This document shows, piece by piece, positions 21,612-22,093 of a stretch of 22,093 nt of DNA (positions within the stretch are counted from its first letter, which is position 1; every line of letters starts with the position of its first letter). The stretch lies in contig CADDYT010000106.1 of NCBI GenBank assembly GCA_902810755.1, forward strand, positions 1 to 22,093, written 5' to 3'. Origin of the DNA: Chloroflexota bacterium. GTDB taxonomy: Bacteria > Chloroflexota > Ktedonobacteria > Ktedonobacterales > Ktedonobacteraceae. Made by a program: the position numbers and the translations under genes. The notes under the pieces are model-generated. The model had not been told where the DNA came from. It did not search any database and worked only from the letters and a program-made list of their open reading frames with translations.

Positions 21612-22093
21612 CTATTCCTCAAAAATGTATGGGCGCTGGAAAAGTTCCTCTTCGAACTGTTGCCAGGCCAGTCGCTCGGCCTCCATTGAATTGATGGGCC
21701 GCGACTCGACGACCGACTCGGCCATAATACGGGCGATACGCTGTTGCATCCCGGCGAGGTAGTGCAACTGGATATCCTCCGCTGGCATGACACACAGTTC
21801 TATTTGCTCTCCTGGATAGAATTCCTCCGGCTCGAATGCCAGCATAATCACTTCCGCGTACCGTTGGAGCAGTTGCAGACGCTCCGCTTCCGCGAAATAG
21901 TCCGGTTGCATGCTGGCGGCGGTAAGGCAACCGGCGATCTTGCCTGCCCGTATGATGGGGTAAGCGGCCATGCTCTGCTCGCAGGTCTGTCCATTGCCCG
22001 TTGATCGGCAGGCGCTTTGTCCACCCTGGATCAGGTTCTGAATCACCGCCGGGCGCCCCATGCTTACCGCGTAGCCCGCCAGCGACTCTGCCC
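21612..22093 (-). CDS. GAF-domain protein, C-terminal part (continues beyond the window)
   Basis: The frame is open to the right edge, so only the last 160 residues are seen. The first visible residues, ESLAGYAVSMGRPAVIQNL, followed by CEQSMAAYPIIRAGKIAGCL and a helical FAEAERLQLLQRYAEVIMLA, match the second half of a GAF domain, a small-molecule or light-sensing module common in signalling proteins. A further 60 residues are acidic and helical (SMEAERLAWQQFEEELFQRP) and end in a TAG at 21612-21614. The N-terminal output domain is outside the window, so the protein could be a regulator, kinase or phosphatase. A methionine in the visible part is not the real start, because GAF sequence precedes it. 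Confidence 0.75.
   Translation of the reverse strand, partial: AESLAGYAVSMGRPAVIQNLIQGGQSACRSTGNGQTCEQSMAAYPIIRAGKIAGCLTAASMQPDYFAEAERLQLLQRYAEVIMLAFEPEEFYPGEQIELCVMPAEDIQLHYLAGMQQRIARIMAESVVESRPINSMEAERLAWQQFEEELFQRPYIFEE

Overview
The window is a bacterial chromosome segment, most likely from the Chloroflexota and probably the Ktedonobacteria. This rests on family content: two Ser/Thr protein kinases (one carrying a WD40 propeller), an LCP protein, an EXLDI-type protein, DrrAB-like transporters, and abundant insertion sequences and dispersed repeats. It was not tested by any search. Most of the segment is GC-rich by eye. The block from about 9.66 to 12.9 kb is visibly more AT-rich.

Layout. 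Positions 1-300 hold an 18-bp tandem repeat running off the left edge and two REP-like inverted-repeat pairs, one a perfect 36-bp inverted repeat. An excisionase-type HTH protein (326-865, minus) follows. Next is a membrane-anchored Ser/Thr kinase with a seven-blade WD40 propeller (1329-3866, plus) behind a near-consensus promoter. It converges on glutamine-dependent NAD+ synthetase (3976-5826, minus). A short plus-strand run comes next: a membrane protein, a hotdog thioesterase and a SAM methyltransferase (6055-7870).

The accessory region runs from about 8059 to 14060. An ISNCY-like element lies at 8059-9664 and an IS630-family element, with TA target duplication and a frameshifted transposase, at 12878-14056. 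Between them is a compact module. Its minus strand encodes an EXLDI/ribbon-helix-helix-like protein and a DrrA/DrrB-type ABC exporter. Its plus strand encodes two overlapping, homologous small proteins with a conserved leader-like N-terminus and a Cys/Ser/Thr-rich block (SSCCSCSSASATP and SSCTCSSTAAATP). These look like precursors of a ribosomally made, modified peptide, with the divergent ABC exporter and EXLDI protein as candidate export and regulation. No modification enzyme is in the window. The outermost genes on both sides end at matching CTAGTACT sequences, suggesting that the module may be a discrete cassette. This is the most interesting part of the window.

From 14105 to the right edge every gene is on the minus strand. 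In transcription order they are: a GAF-domain protein (partial, 22093-21612), a long-tailed LCP cell-wall enzyme, a TolB-like lipoprotein, a soluble Ser/Thr kinase, RidA, DnaA and a HAD-IIA phosphatase. The last four are tightly packed behind a candidate promoter with a GAAC/GTTC operator-like motif, placing dnaA in an operon with a signalling kinase. No rRNA, tRNA or CRISPR array was seen.
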